From assembly GCA_900545175.1 (NCBI GenBank), contig UQYF01000032.1, positions 1 to 33,431 on the forward strand: a stretch of DNA of 33,431 nt, written 5' to 3'. The stretch comes from an uncultured Eubacteriales bacterium (GTDB lineage Bacteria > Bacillota > Clostridia > Lachnospirales > Lachnospiraceae). The position numbers were made by a program, and so were the translations under genes. Each line of letters starts with the position of its first letter. Position 1 is the stretch's first letter. The notes under the pieces were generated by a model. It was not told the origin of the DNA. It ran no database searches and worked only from the letters and a program-made list of their open reading frames with translations. This document shows positions 14,690 through 23,893 of this stretch, piece by piece.

Positions 14690-14915
14690 TCTCTGGCTTG
14701 GGGCTAATATTTTTCTTATAAAACCGGCTTTTCTTGCGTTTTCTCTGCCATTATGCGGCTTTTACTACAGTCTTAGACTGATATTCTTCTTTTTAAGCCG
14801 GATTTTCACACGTCTTCTCTGCCATTATGCGACTTTTACACCAATCTTAGACTGATATTCTTCTTAGTAAAGCTAGCATTTCACGCTTTTTCTCTGTCCT
14901 GCATAATACATCTGG
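14690..14915. repeat. Decayed about 74-bp tandem repeats between glgB and mscS
   Basis: TCTCTGCCATTATGCG occurs at 14742 and 14816. Related starts lie at 14690 (TCTCTGGC) and 14891 (TCTCTGTCC), giving spacings of 52, 74 and 75 bp. Between them AGTCTTAGACTGATATTCTTCTT is shared by the two best copies with few changes. No reading frame is conserved across units. Confidence 0.65.
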
Positions 14916-15198
14916 CTATTCATAGGCAGACACTACTCTACCTTTTAGCAGGTCTAGCTTTTTCTGCTCCGGCTTTACCTTATTGTGCTTCACTGTATCT
15001 GCCTTCACTTCATCTTCTTTTACTGCATCTTCTTTTACCATATCTGCCTTTTCTGCATCCGGCTTTACTGTACCGCCCTTACTTCATCTTCTTTTACCGC
15101 ATCCGCCTTTTCTGTATCCGCCTTCTCAGTCTTCTCCTTGTGTGGCATCACTTTTGTTGATACCCCTGCGCCTTCTTCTGTTTCTCTTTCTGAGTATC
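14916..15198 (-). pseudogene. Eroded Lys/Glu/Asp/Val-rich tail downstream of glgB
   Basis: After the GlgB stop the minus strand keeps encoding the same composition in successive frames. DTQKEKQKKAQ follows directly behind the TAA. KEKTEKADTEKADAVKEDEV comes in a second frame. A one-base loss near 15075 then gives KADMVKEDAVKEDEVKADTV in a third, ending at a stop at 14916-14918. Repeats such as AVKEDEVKADT recur at the DNA level. This looks like a longer low-complexity C-terminal extension that has lost its continuity. Confidence 0.5.
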
Positions 15199-17607
15199 TT
15201 ACTGCGTTTCCTTCTTTGTCTCACGCTGCGTCTCTTTCTTCGTCTTCTTCTGCTTCTCTATCTTAGAATCTTTCTGCGTTTCCTTATTTGTCTCCTCCGG
15301 TGTCTCTTTCTTCTTTGCCTTCACTTTTTCCGCCTTCGGGACATTTTCTGATTTAGTTATCTTCGTATCGACTATCTCAGGTATCTCAATCTCATCAGCT
15401 GTCACAGTCTCCTCATCTACACGCCTGAAAATACACATTCCAAGAGGTGGAATTGTGATGTATATTGAGTCTTTTCGGTTATCGCATTCACTCTCCTGTG
15501 ACACCTTGACGCGCGAATTGAGCTTGCCTGTTCCACCATACTTCTTGGCATTGCTGTTAAAGATTTCTTTGTAATGTCCGGCTTTTGGCACACCTATCTT
15601 GTATTTCTCGCGAAGCACAGGAGTGAAGCTGACAACAACAAGCAGTTCGTCACCATTCTTAGCCCGGCGTACATATGACACTATACATTCATCAGCGGAG
15701 ATATTATTAATCCACTCGAAGCCTTCCGGGTTATAATCAAGCTCATAAAGAGCTGGTTCTTTCTTATAAAGAACATTCAAATCCTTCATATATCTGTGAA
15801 GCTTCTGGTTATATTCCTTGGAAAGCTCGTCCCAGTCGAGGCTCTTTTTCTCCCACCACTCGTTGAACTGTCCGAAATCCTGCCCCATAAAGAGAAGCTT
15901 CTTGCCCGGATGCGTATACATAAAGCCATATGCCGTGCGAAGGTCAGCAAACTTCTCCGAAATATCTGTCTCCGGCATCTTGTTTATCATAGAACACTTG
16001 CCATGTACTACCTCATCATGCGAGATAACAAGGATAAAGTCTTCGCTGTAAGCGTATATCATGCTGAATGTAAGCTCTCCGTAGCGCCCCTTTCTAAAAA
16101 GAGGATCCGCACTCATAAAGTCAAGAAAATCATTCATCCAGCCCATGTTCCACTTGTAATCAAACCCCAGCGAACCGTCCTTTATATCACCTGTCACCAT
16201 AGGCCATGCCGTAGACTCCTCTGCAATCAGCATTGAAGTCCTGTTCTTCTTTTTGTATACCGCATTAAGCTGCTTGAAAAACGCAACTGCATCAAGATTT
16301 TCATTACCGCCGTACATATTGGCAACCCACTCACCATTTTTCTTTCCATAGTCAAGATAGAGCATTGACGCAACAGCATCCATTCTAAGACCATCCACAT
16401 GGTATTCCTTTGCCCAAAATAGTGCATTGGCTATGAGGAAGTTCCTGACCTGCGGCCTGCCATAATTGTATATATATGTTCCCCACTCTGGATGCTCACC
16501 CTGCCTTGGGTCAAGATGCTCATACAAAGCAGTTCCGTCAAATCTTGCCAGCCCAAAATCATCCTTTGGAAAATGAGCAGGAACCCAGTCTAAAATCACA
16601 CCAATCCCTGAGCAGTGCAGAAGGTCAACAAAATATCTGAAATCGTCCGGCGTCCCATATCTGCTTGTAGGCGCATAATATCCTGTCACCTGGTATCCCC
16701 ACGAACCATCAAAAGGATGCTCCATAATCGGCATAAGCTCAACGTGAGTATATCCCATCTCTTTTACATACTTGATAATAAGCGGTGCTAGCTCACGATA
16801 ATTATAGAATTCTCTTCCGTCATCCGGCTTCATAAATGAACCTAAATGCAGTTCATATATGGACATAGGCTTATCTTTGTTGAGGTCCCTGTTCTCAAGA
16901 TAGTCGCTGTCAGTCCACACATACTTATCGATATCATATACTATCGATGCATTGTTAGGACGAAGCTCACTGTAAAAAGCATAAGGGTCTGCCTTAAGTC
17001 CTATCATTCCGCCCTTATATTTTAACTCATACTTATAAATGTCAAGCGGTTTAACACCCGGTATAAAAAGCTCATACACTCCATACTTATCAATAAATTG
17101 CATCTGGTGGTCTCTTCCGTCCCAACTGTTAAAATCACCGACAACACTCACTCTCCATGCATTAGGTGCCCACACTGCAAAATGAACTCCCTTTACGCCA
17201 TCTACCTCCATAGGATGTGCACCGAGAATATTATAAAGCTCATAATTGATTCCTGCCTCAAAGCGTTCAAGCTCCGATTCAAGAATCTGTACCTTGAAGT
17301 TGTATGTATCGGGTATCTGTTTCGTATTTCCATCACCATAATCTACAAGCAGCTCATACGCCACACGCCTCTTTCCCGGAATAAGAAGTGCAAAATATCC
17401 TGCTTCATCAACCTGCTCCATATCATAAGTCTTATTCTTACCTGTAAGTACAACCTTCACTCCCACTGCCCCCGGCTTAAAGGTCTCAAAAAGCAGCCCA
17501 TCAGCCGTGACATGCTGTCCTAAAATATCAAGAGGATGCTTACACTCTGAATACACAACAGCTTCAATCTCAGGCCAGTCCATCAAATCATATAATTTTT
17601 TATCCAT
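15199..17607 (-). CDS. glgB: 1,4-alpha-glucan (glycogen) branching enzyme
   Basis: This 802-residue protein has an N-terminal CBM48-type beta domain (about 30-250, including GVHFAVWAPNAWRVSVVGDF). A GH13 barrel follows with VELMPIMEHPFDGSWGYQ, the nucleophile region DGLRMDAVASMLYLDY, the acid/base region MLIAEESTAWP and the transition-state stabiliser HDEVVHGK. It transfers alpha-1,4 chains to alpha-1,6 branch points during glycogen storage. Start choice: ATG at 17607 after GAGGGA gives the family-typical MDKKLYDLMDWPEIEAVVY; longer forms lack support. Typical GlgB proteins end after the C-terminal beta domain. Here about 75 extra residues follow, with a low-complexity Lys/Glu/Thr tail (KETQ-rich). 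No other glg gene is in the window. Confidence 0.95.
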   Translation of the reverse strand: MDKKLYDLMDWPEIEAVVYSECKHPLDILGQHVTADGLLFETFKPGAVGVKVVLTGKNKTYDMEQVDEAGYFALLIPGKRRVAYELLVDYGDGNTKQIPDTYNFKVQILESELERFEAGINYELYNILGAHPMEVDGVKGVHFAVWAPNAWRVSVVGDFNSWDGRDHQMQFIDKYGVYELFIPGVKPLDIYKYELKYKGGMIGLKADPYAFYSELRPNNASIVYDIDKYVWTDSDYLENRDLNKDKPMSIYELHLGSFMKPDDGREFYNYRELAPLIIKYVKEMGYTHVELMPIMEHPFDGSWGYQVTGYYAPTSRYGTPDDFRYFVDLLHCSGIGVILDWVPAHFPKDDFGLARFDGTALYEHLDPRQGEHPEWGTYIYNYGRPQVRNFLIANALFWAKEYHVDGLRMDAVASMLYLDYGKKNGEWVANMYGGNENLDAVAFFKQLNAVYKKKNRTSMLIAEESTAWPMVTGDIKDGSLGFDYKWNMGWMNDFLDFMSADPLFRKGRYGELTFSMIYAYSEDFILVISHDEVVHGKCSMINKMPETDISEKFADLRTAYGFMYTHPGKKLLFMGQDFGQFNEWWEKKSLDWDELSKEYNQKLHRYMKDLNVLYKKEPALYELDYNPEGFEWINNISADECIVSYVRRAKNGDELLVVVSFTPVLREKYKIGVPKAGHYKEIFNSNAKKYGGTGKLNSRVKVSQESECDNRKDSIYITIPPLGMCIFRRVDEETVTADEIEIPEIVDTKITKSENVPKAEKVKAKKKETPEETNKETQKDSKIEKQKKTKKETQRETKKETQ

Positions 17608-17722
17608 GCAATCCCTCATTTCCGAGCAATATATCGCAAAAGACGATGGAAAATCCACGAATACATTTTCATCCGCCATTATGGCAATCTGTTTTCGCTC
17701 ATAAACAGACTGCATCTGCAAA

Positions 17723-17741
17723 AATAAGCTTCCAGCTTATT
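17723..17741 (-). promoter_or_regulatory. Short hairpin with T-run upstream of glgB
   Basis: AATAAGCT and AGCTTATT pair around three bases and are followed on the minus strand by TTTG. It lies about 115 bp before glgB. The stem is AT-rich, so a weak leader attenuator is possible but uncertain. Confidence 0.3.
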
Positions 17742-17797
17742 CCTACACAATCTCACCTTTCACGTTATTTTTATAAATTTATTTTACCACCATTAAA

Positions 17798-17826
17798 TTG
17801 TCTTTGCAATTTATTTGTGATATAAT
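17798..17826 (+). promoter_or_regulatory. Sigma-A promoter of the alpha/beta hydrolase gene
   Basis: TTGTCT and TATAAT are separated by 17 bp, with an extended TGA before the -10. The start codon is about 30 bp downstream, leaving a short leader. Confidence 0.8.
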
Positions 17827-17854
17827 AAATTCATTAAAAATATGGAGGTACATT

Positions 17855-18691
17855 ATGCTTCACAATACAGTAGAATTAAGACCTGACTATTCAAAAGCAG
17901 GCATATCACACAGCGATTCCGTGGCAAGGCTCACCACATACATTATTGACCATCACAACGAATTCCGCGGCGACAAGACACGTCCTATGGTTCTTATATG
18001 TCCGGGCGGCGGCTACACTCATCTGTCTTCTCGCGAAGCAGAGCCTATCGCTCTTAGAATGAACGCACATGGTTATAATGCATGTATTCTCTACTACAGC
18101 CTTGCTCCGGATAAATATCCTTCACAGCTTATAGAAGCTGCAATGGCTGTCGATTACATAAAAAAACATGCCGAAGAATGGCATGTCAACACAGATAAAA
18201 TATGTATATGCGGATTTTCGGCAGGTGCGCATGTAGCCGGAAGTCTCGGAACAATGTGGAAGGACGACATCATAACTAAGACACTCGGTCAAAAAAGCGA
18301 AGACTACAGACCGTCATGCATGCTTTTAGCATATCCTGTCATCACAGCAGGCGAGTTTGCCCACCGCGGTTCCTTCGATGCTCTTGTAGGCGGCGATGAG
18401 AAGATGTACGACACTGTTTCTCTCGAAAAGAGAGTAAATGATGACACTGTGCCGACATTCATCTGGCATACATTTGAAGACGGTGCAGTGCCTGTCGAGA
18501 ACTCTCTTCTCATGGCCGGTGCGCTAAGAAAATACAAGATTCCATGTGAGCTCCATATATTTGCCAAGGGCTGTCATGGTCTTGCACTCGCAACAGAAGA
18601 GACAGCATGTCTTACAGGCCGCGAAATACAGCCTGAATGTGCATGCTGGCCTGAACTTTTCGCCACCTGGTTTGATAATATGGCTATTTAA
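17855..18691 (+). CDS. Alpha/beta hydrolase, esterase/lipase family
   Basis: This 278-residue protein has the oxyanion stretch MVLICPGGGYTHLSSREAEP (about residues 44-63), the nucleophile elbow GFSAGAHVAG (Ser near 121), a HTFEDGAVPVENSLL acid region and the catalytic His in KGCHGLAL. This pattern matches BD-FAE/acetyl xylan esterase-like enzymes that remove acyl groups from carbohydrates or small esters. There is no signal peptide, so it acts in the cytoplasm. The start at 17855 follows ATGGAGGTACATT; an upstream in-frame ATG at 17798 lies inside the promoter. The gene is the only intact plus-strand metabolic gene here, divergent from glgB and convergent with the MalY-type gene. The true substrate cannot be read from sequence. 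Confidence 0.88.
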   Translation: MLHNTVELRPDYSKAGISHSDSVARLTTYIIDHHNEFRGDKTRPMVLICPGGGYTHLSSREAEPIALRMNAHGYNACILYYSLAPDKYPSQLIEAAMAVDYIKKHAEEWHVNTDKICICGFSAGAHVAGSLGTMWKDDIITKTLGQKSEDYRPSCMLLAYPVITAGEFAHRGSFDALVGGDEKMYDTVSLEKRVNDDTVPTFIWHTFEDGAVPVENSLLMAGALRKYKIPCELHIFAKGCHGLALATEETACLTGREIQPECACWPELFATWFDNMAI

Positions 18692-18719
18692 AGCTCGTCA
18701 TATAGTTATTTCTAAGCTA

Positions 18720-19898
18720 TTACCATACAGTCTGACAATATGCAGCTCTAAGCTGCTCTAGTGCCTGTCTGAGAGTCTTTCTTGGACAGGCTATATTTAA
18801 TCTGATGAATTGTCCACTCTCTTTTCCGAAAATCTTTCCGAAATCCACCCACAGCTTCGCTTTATCCTCAACAAAGCTCTCAAGCTCTTCAACGCTTAAT
18901 CCGAGCATTTCACAGTCAAGCCATATAAGATATGTTCCGTCCGGCTCTACAAGCCGGATTTTCGGCATGTTCTCTGCAAAATATTCCCTCGCAAAATCAA
19001 GGTTGCCTGCAATGTACTCTTTCAACTCTCTGTACCACTCTTCACCTTTACTGTATACCGACCGGCATGCCGTAAGTCCCAATACATTAGGCTGTGAAAA
19101 ACCAAACGCTTCAAGCTCACTCTTAAATTTCTTCCTGATTTCAGGATTGGGAATAAAAATGTTCGATACATGAAGTCCTGCTATATTAAACGTCTTGCTC
19201 GGAGCAGTACAAAAGACTACATTATTTTCAAATTTTTCACCTAATGACGGAAATACAGTGTGCTTATGCCCCTCATATGTAAAGTCGCAGTGTATCTCAT
19301 CAGATACTATAATGACATTGTGCTTTAAGCAGATTTCACCCATTTTTCTAAGCTCTTCCTCTGTCCATACACGCCCTACAGGATTATGCGGACTGCATAA
19401 AATAAACAGCTTCACATTTTCATCGACTATCTTTTTCTCAAAATCTTCAAAATCAATACTGTATTTTCCGTTCTCATATACAAGCTGGTTGTTCACTAAT
19501 TTTCTCTTATTAAGTAAAATCGCTTCGGAAAAAGGATAGTACACCGGCTGCTGTATCAGCACTCCTTCTCCTTCCTTTGTCAGAGCCCTCACTGCCACCG
19601 ATATTGCAACAACGACACCCGGTGTAACCGTTATCCATTCCGGCTTTCCTTCCCAGCCAAAATGCGAATAAAACCAGCCTATAACACTGTCAAAATACTC
19701 CCTCTTAGGGTCTGTATAGCCGAATATCCCATGTGATACTCTTTTCTGTATATCATCAAGTATATTCTCTGGCAGTGCAAAATCCATATCAGCTACCCAT
19801 AGCGGAAGCAGATCATCCCTTCCACGCCTCTCAACCTGAAAATCATACTTTAGGCAGCTCGTCCCACGCCTGTCAACTATCTTATCAAAATCGTACAT
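18720..19898 (-). CDS. MalY/PatB-type PLP cystathionine beta-lyase/aminotransferase
   Basis: This 392-residue fold-type I PLP enzyme has the family blocks LPLWVADMDFALPENI, GIFGYTDP, WITVTPGVVVAISVAVRALT, CSPHNPVGRVWTEEEL, SDEIHCDFTY and the PLP lysine in TAPSKTFNIAGLH. MalY/PatB enzymes cleave C-S bonds of cystathionine or cysteine to give homocysteine or sulfide plus pyruvate and ammonia. Some have transamination or regulatory side roles. The start at 19898 is chosen because GAGGAATTAC precedes this ATG; a GTG at 19916 is in frame but lies before the ribosome site. Its neighbour upstream is another trans-sulfuration enzyme, consistent with sulfur amino acid metabolism, although the shared promoter of that gene is not repeated here. 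Confidence 0.92.
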   Translation of the reverse strand: MYDFDKIVDRRGTSCLKYDFQVERRGRDDLLPLWVADMDFALPENILDDIQKRVSHGIFGYTDPKREYFDSVIGWFYSHFGWEGKPEWITVTPGVVVAISVAVRALTKEGEGVLIQQPVYYPFSEAILLNKRKLVNNQLVYENGKYSIDFEDFEKKIVDENVKLFILCSPHNPVGRVWTEEELRKMGEICLKHNVIIVSDEIHCDFTYEGHKHTVFPSLGEKFENNVVFCTAPSKTFNIAGLHVSNIFIPNPEIRKKFKSELEAFGFSQPNVLGLTACRSVYSKGEEWYRELKEYIAGNLDFAREYFAENMPKIRLVEPDGTYLIWLDCEMLGLSVEELESFVEDKAKLWVDFGKIFGKESGQFIRLNIACPRKTLRQALEQLRAAYCQTVW

Positions 19899-20046
19899 GT
19901 AATTCCTCATTTCCACCGTTTTTTATCTGTATCGGCAAAGCAATAATATATTTTCCGAAAACAGATTTTTAATATATACTCCTGCATATCACAACGCTTG
20001 TCATGCTGCTGCCGTTAAACAGTCTAAATCAATCTTCAAAATTATT

Positions 20047-21192
20047 CTAAGCGAATGCCTTTTCTAAATCCGCTATCAAATCTTCTATATCCTCTATTCC
20101 GACAGAAATTCTAAGAAGACTCTCCGTTATTCCATTTCTCTCCTTCACTTCAACAGGAACATCCGGATGCGTCTGAAGTGTAGGATATGTAAGAAGTGTC
20201 TCAACTCCTCCAAGGCTCTCTGCAAAGCTTATCAGATTAACGCTGTTAAGCACTTTTAACGCGCTCTCCTTTGACTCCATCTCGAATGAAATCATGCTTC
20301 CGAAGCCTCTTGCCTGACGCTTCATAATATCATGCCCCGGATGCTCTTCAAAGCCCGGATAATATACCTTCCTGACTTTCGGATTCTTCTTAAGCCACTT
20401 AGCGAGCTTAGCCGCATTAGTCTGCTGTCTCTCCATGCGGATTCCAAGTGTCTTGATTCCTCGAAGCACAAGCCAGCTGTCAAAAGGAGAAAGATTTGCT
20501 CCTGTCGTCTTAGATACATACAGTATTCTCTCTGCAAGCTTCTCATCTTTCACGACCACAAAGCCTGACAGAGTGTCATTGTGACCACACAGAAACTTAG
20601 TTCCGCTATGTACCACAATGTCAGCACCAAGTTCAAGCGGATTTTGAAGATAAGGCGACAAAAATGTGTTGTCTACAATCAGGAGTATGCCATGCTTCTT
20701 GGTAATCTCTGCCACCTGTGCAATGTCAGTCACATTCATCATTGGGTTGGTCGGAGTCTCAATATATACTGCCTTTGTCTCCGGACGTATATACTTTTCG
20801 ACATCCTCCCTGCTTGTGTCAACATATTCAATCTCATATCCATTCTTCTTTGAAATATTGTCAAAGAGTCGAACACTGCCGCCATACAAATCATCGCCCG
20901 CTATTATATGCGCTCCCTGTGAAAATATCTCCATGGCAACAGTTATTGCCGCCATTCCTGACGAAAATGCATATGCATGTGTTCCCTTCTCAAGATACGC
21001 TACAACACTCTCAAGCTGATTTCTTGTCGGATTGGAAAGTCTGCTGTAATCATAACCGGAGCTAACTCCGACCTGCGGATGCTGGAATGTCGCCGTCTGA
21101 TAAATCGGATAGCTGAGTGCTCCGTAGTGCTTCTCATCTCCCTGCTCTCTTTCCTCTCCGTATATACATCGTGTATTTATTCCGTAACTCAT
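20047..21192 (-). CDS. Trans-sulfuration PLP enzyme (cystathionine gamma-synthase/lyase family)
   Basis: This 381-residue protein shows the Cys/Met metabolism PLP family pattern: YPIYQTATFQHP, YDYSRLSNPTRNQLE, AYAFSSGMAAITVAMEI, YIETPTNPMMNVTDI, IVDNTFLSPYLQNPLELGAD, the PLP lysine in VVHSGTKFLCGHNDTLSGFV, and ETLLTYPTLQTHPDVP near the C-terminus. The HSGTKFLCGHND form agrees with cystathionine gamma-synthase/lyase-type enzymes. MetB, MccB and methionine lyase activities cannot be separated from sequence alone. The start at 21192 has AAGGAG at 8-nt spacing; an ATG two codons earlier is too close to it. A 150-nt leader separates it from a promoter/operator nearly identical to that of the metN operon, which ties the gene to sulfur control. 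Confidence 0.92.
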   Translation of the reverse strand: MSYGINTRCIYGEEREQGDEKHYGALSYPIYQTATFQHPQVGVSSGYDYSRLSNPTRNQLESVVAYLEKGTHAYAFSSGMAAITVAMEIFSQGAHIIAGDDLYGGSVRLFDNISKKNGYEIEYVDTSREDVEKYIRPETKAVYIETPTNPMMNVTDIAQVAEITKKHGILLIVDNTFLSPYLQNPLELGADIVVHSGTKFLCGHNDTLSGFVVVKDEKLAERILYVSKTTGANLSPFDSWLVLRGIKTLGIRMERQQTNAAKLAKWLKKNPKVRKVYYPGFEEHPGHDIMKRQARGFGSMISFEMESKESALKVLNSVNLISFAESLGGVETLLTYPTLQTHPDVPVEVKERNGITESLLRISVGIEDIEDLIADLEKAFA

Positions 21193-21334
21193 TGTCATTT
21201 CTCCTTCCGAAAATTCTGTTTTTACAGCGAATTCCTACAGCCTCCAATTACAGTCAATCTGTCTTCTGATTCGCCCTTAATTCCGTAAAATCAATCTCTC
21301 ATTTCCTGCACATACTTTATTGTATGCCTTTCTA

Positions 21335-21399
21335 TGTCTGAAAGTATATCAAACCTATAGGAAAAGTGTTAATACTGTGATTTTATAGTCTGATATAGG
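21335..21399 (-). promoter_or_regulatory. Sulfur-regulon promoter/operator, copy A
   Basis: On the minus strand TTAACA (21372-21367) and TATACT (21348-21343) have an 18-bp spacer holding the palindrome CCTATAGG. A second CCTATA-tcagaCTATA block lies just upstream of the -35. The 65-bp segment matches copy B at 25689-25753 in 61 positions. A repressor on the spacer and a second regulator contact upstream are inferred. Confidence 0.8.
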
Positions 21400-21434
21400 T
21401 AATATCTATATCTATTCTCTTGATATATAAGATA

Positions 21435-21480
21435 AAAATACCCTTGAAATGCTCTGCAAAAAGCTTTTCAAGGGTATTTT
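21435..21480. terminator. Terminator after the M20 amidohydrolase
   Basis: AAAATACCCTTGAAA pairs with TTTCAAGGGTATTTT around a 16-nt centre. The symmetric A/T flanks suit both directions. It lies about 100 bp past the amidohydrolase stop. Confidence 0.85.
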
Positions 21481-21582
21481 AAGGTATTAAATAATGGCTT
21501 TTAACAATTTTCAATTATACAAAAATATCCTAATCAGAATAACTTCTATAATCCGCCACTCTCCGGCACCTTTACTTCCTGT

Positions 21583-22935
21583 CTATATTTCTGTGCTAAA
21601 ATACGGCTCGCCGCCAATTTTTGTACTAATCATTGATTCCATGAAATCAATATACTCCTGCTTGGTAAAAATCGGCTTGTAGTCATTAACAAGCTTTCTT
21701 GCCGCTGCTGCTTTGCCCTTTAGAAATCTGTATGTCGTAAGCGCAAATATCTTTGCGGTAACTATGTAGGCAAGTTCCTCGTCATTGATGTCAAAATCAA
21801 CGCTGTGAAGTCCGCTTCCGACTGCTCCGCCTGTATTAAATGTAAAAACCGGCTGAATATGCTGTAAATCACCGACATCTGTTGAACCTCCGCTTGGCTT
21901 ATTTGTCCCATCGAACACATTAACATTGTATTTGTCATCTGCCGCAAGACGCGCCGCCTCTACAAGCTCATCCGGCGCATCCACCGGAATTGTAGGAAGA
22001 TATCCGGGCATTGTCTCTATCTCGACCTGAGCACCCACCGCAACGGCTCCCGCAAGGAAAGCTCTGTCCGTCTTCTTTGACGCATCTAATATTGCGTCCG
22101 TATTATTCGCTCTCACAAGCGTCTCTATAACAGCTTCATTCGGAATGACATTTACCAGATCGCCTCCCTTTGTCATAATAGGATGAACCCTGACTGTATC
22201 TTTATCCTGAAATGTCTCTCTCTGGTACTGAAGCGCTGTAAGACCTATGGACGCCGCATTAAGTGCATTCACTCCAAGATGCGGGCTTCCTGCCGCATGT
22301 GCCGCCTTGCCTTTGTAGCGGATGACCTTGCTCACAAATCCGTTTCCGCTTCCCTTTCTTATCACAACTTCATTTCCTATTGCGGTATGATGAGCAAGAT
22401 TGATATCGATATCATCGAATGCACCAATCCTTATCAGCTCGCACTTGCCGCCGCCATATCTTATCTTACCTTCATTCTTGAGCTTATTTTTAAATTCTAT
22501 CTCACCATACTCCTCAGCCGGCACCGCAAAGAATACAACCTGACCGTCAAGTGCTGCTGCAACCTCTTTGTCGGCAAGTGCAAGCGCTGCACCTACAACT
22601 CCTGCAAGCTGGCTGTGATGTCCGCAGCAATGTGCGCCTGAAGTCTCCTCGTTGGCATATTTATGGTCGGGAATTCTAAGTGCATCAAGCTCACCTATAA
22701 GTGCAAGACTTACATTGTCCTTCTTATCCTGATTAAGATATCCTTTGACACCTGTGACAGCAAGCCCTTCCTTAGTCTCAAGCCCTAATGCCTTTAGTTC
22801 ATCCGCAAACTTCCCTGCAGTACGGAACTCCTTATATCCAAGCTCCGCATGTGTATAGATATCTCTTGCAAAATCTACGATTTTTTCCCTGTTGTCATCA
22901 ATGATTTTAATTATCTTCTCTTCTATTTTATCCAT
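21583..22935 (-). CDS. M20-family metallo-amidohydrolase, metNIQ-linked
   Basis: This 450-residue enzyme resembles AbgA/aminoacylase-type M20 peptidases: YTHAELGYKEF, ALIGELDALRIP, the metal-binding SGAHCCGHHSQLAGVVGAAL, an acid-base VPAEEYGE, a dimerisation domain with KAAHAAGSPHLGVNALNA, GGDLVNVIPNEAVIETLVR and the late STDVGDL and GSGLHS motifs. It is cytoplasmic. It follows metQ with an 88-bp gap and ends the operon at a strong terminator. M20 genes next to metNIQ also occur in streptococci. A role in releasing methionine or cysteine from imported N-acyl or peptide forms is inferred from the context. The start follows AAAGGAAAATCGT. Confidence 0.9.
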   Translation of the reverse strand: MDKIEEKIIKIIDDNREKIVDFARDIYTHAELGYKEFRTAGKFADELKALGLETKEGLAVTGVKGYLNQDKKDNVSLALIGELDALRIPDHKYANEETSGAHCCGHHSQLAGVVGAALALADKEVAAALDGQVVFFAVPAEEYGEIEFKNKLKNEGKIRYGGGKCELIRIGAFDDIDINLAHHTAIGNEVVIRKGSGNGFVSKVIRYKGKAAHAAGSPHLGVNALNAASIGLTALQYQRETFQDKDTVRVHPIMTKGGDLVNVIPNEAVIETLVRANNTDAILDASKKTDRAFLAGAVAVGAQVEIETMPGYLPTIPVDAPDELVEAARLAADDKYNVNVFDGTNKPSGGSTDVGDLQHIQPVFTFNTGGAVGSGLHSVDFDINDEELAYIVTAKIFALTTYRFLKGKAAAARKLVNDYKPIFTKQEYIDFMESMISTKIGGEPYFSTEI

Positions 22936-23023
22936 ACGATTTTCCTTTCATATTCTTATATGCTGTCGAGTAATTGTCAAACTTAAACCTTAAATTTACA
23001 ACCGGTAAATTTTCGATTCACTT

Positions 23024-23863
23024 TTAGTACTCCGGTATTGACCACAGATTCCTGTACTCACTCTCATTGTTAGCTTTTAGCCAGTCTGTAAACTCCTTAG
23101 ACTGGTATGCCGCAACAATATCCTTAGCCCACTGCGTATCTTTGTCGGCATCCTTTACCACAAACTGAAGCCAGAAATTATCTGTCAGATTCTCATTAAA
23201 AAGTGCTGTTGAAGGGTCAATGCCGGCATTGTAGACAATACTGCCTGTTATAATACCATAGTCGTAATCTGCAAGTGTAGTAGCAATTATATTGGTTGCA
23301 ATATCGAGAAATTCAAGATTATACGGATTCTCTTCCACATCCTCAGGACTTGCGGTAGCATAGTCTGTTCCGTCCTTTAATTTTATCCAGCCCAAATCCT
23401 GTAACATTACAAATGCTCTTGCCATGTTTCCTTCATCCTGCGGGACAGCAATTTTCATTCCGTCCGCAATCTCATCAAGTGAAGTATGTGTCTCAGAGAA
23501 AATTGATGCAGGGACAGTCGGTATCGGTGTGAGTGCTACAAGATTTGAATTGTAGCTGTTATTAAATGCGTTCATATAAGCTATATGCTGCTCAACCGAG
23601 AAATCAACATCCCCGTCTGCGATTGCCTCATCCGCATATTGAAGTGAAAGCTCTGACACTTTAAATGTGTATCCCTGCTTTTCAAGTATCGGGATTATAT
23701 GCTCCTCGAACAATATTGTATATGGGCCTGAACCCTTCGCATATATAAGCTCCTTCTTCTCCTCCCCTGCTGCCGAGCTTGCCTTCTTTCCGCATCCTGC
23801 CGCAACCACTGCTGCTAACACTGCTATTGCGATTACTGCTAATCTCTTTACGAACTTTTTCAT
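23024..23863 (-). CDS. metQ: MetQ-like substrate-binding lipoprotein
   Basis: This 279-residue protein starts with MKKFVKRLAVIAIAVLAAVV and a lipobox around AAGC (Cys24), so it is anchored outside the membrane. The mature part fits the NlpA/MetQ family: LFEEHIIPILEKQGYTFKV, DVDFSVEQHIAYMNAFN, MKIAVPQDEGNMARAFVMLQ, LEFLDIATNI and IITGSIVYNAGIDP. It binds the ligand for the MetNI transporter encoded immediately upstream. Methionine is the typical ligand, but cystine or related sulfur compounds are possible in Clostridia. The start follows AAGGAGAGAATATT. The gene order metN-metI-metQ and the sulfur-type promoter support the assignment. Confidence 0.92.
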   Translation of the reverse strand: MKKFVKRLAVIAIAVLAAVVAAGCGKKASSAAGEEKKELIYAKGSGPYTILFEEHIIPILEKQGYTFKVSELSLQYADEAIADGDVDFSVEQHIAYMNAFNNSYNSNLVALTPIPTVPASIFSETHTSLDEIADGMKIAVPQDEGNMARAFVMLQDLGWIKLKDGTDYATASPEDVEENPYNLEFLDIATNIIATTLADYDYGIITGSIVYNAGIDPSTALFNENLTDNFWLQFVVKDADKDTQWAKDIVAAYQSKEFTDWLKANNESEYRNLWSIPEY

Positions 23864-23893
23864 AATATTCTCTCCTTCTTAATCCAATTTTTA

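Noticed and set aside
17608..17721. N-terminal extension of GlgB from 17721
   Set aside because: The extra 38 codons do not match the family; ATG at 17607 has a proper GAGGGA site and the typical beginning.
21200..21335. SAM riboswitch or T-box in the 150-nt leader of the trans-sulfuration gene
   Set aside because: No S-box-like conserved blocks, T-box sequence or terminator/antiterminator pair was recognisable; promoter-level control is better supported.
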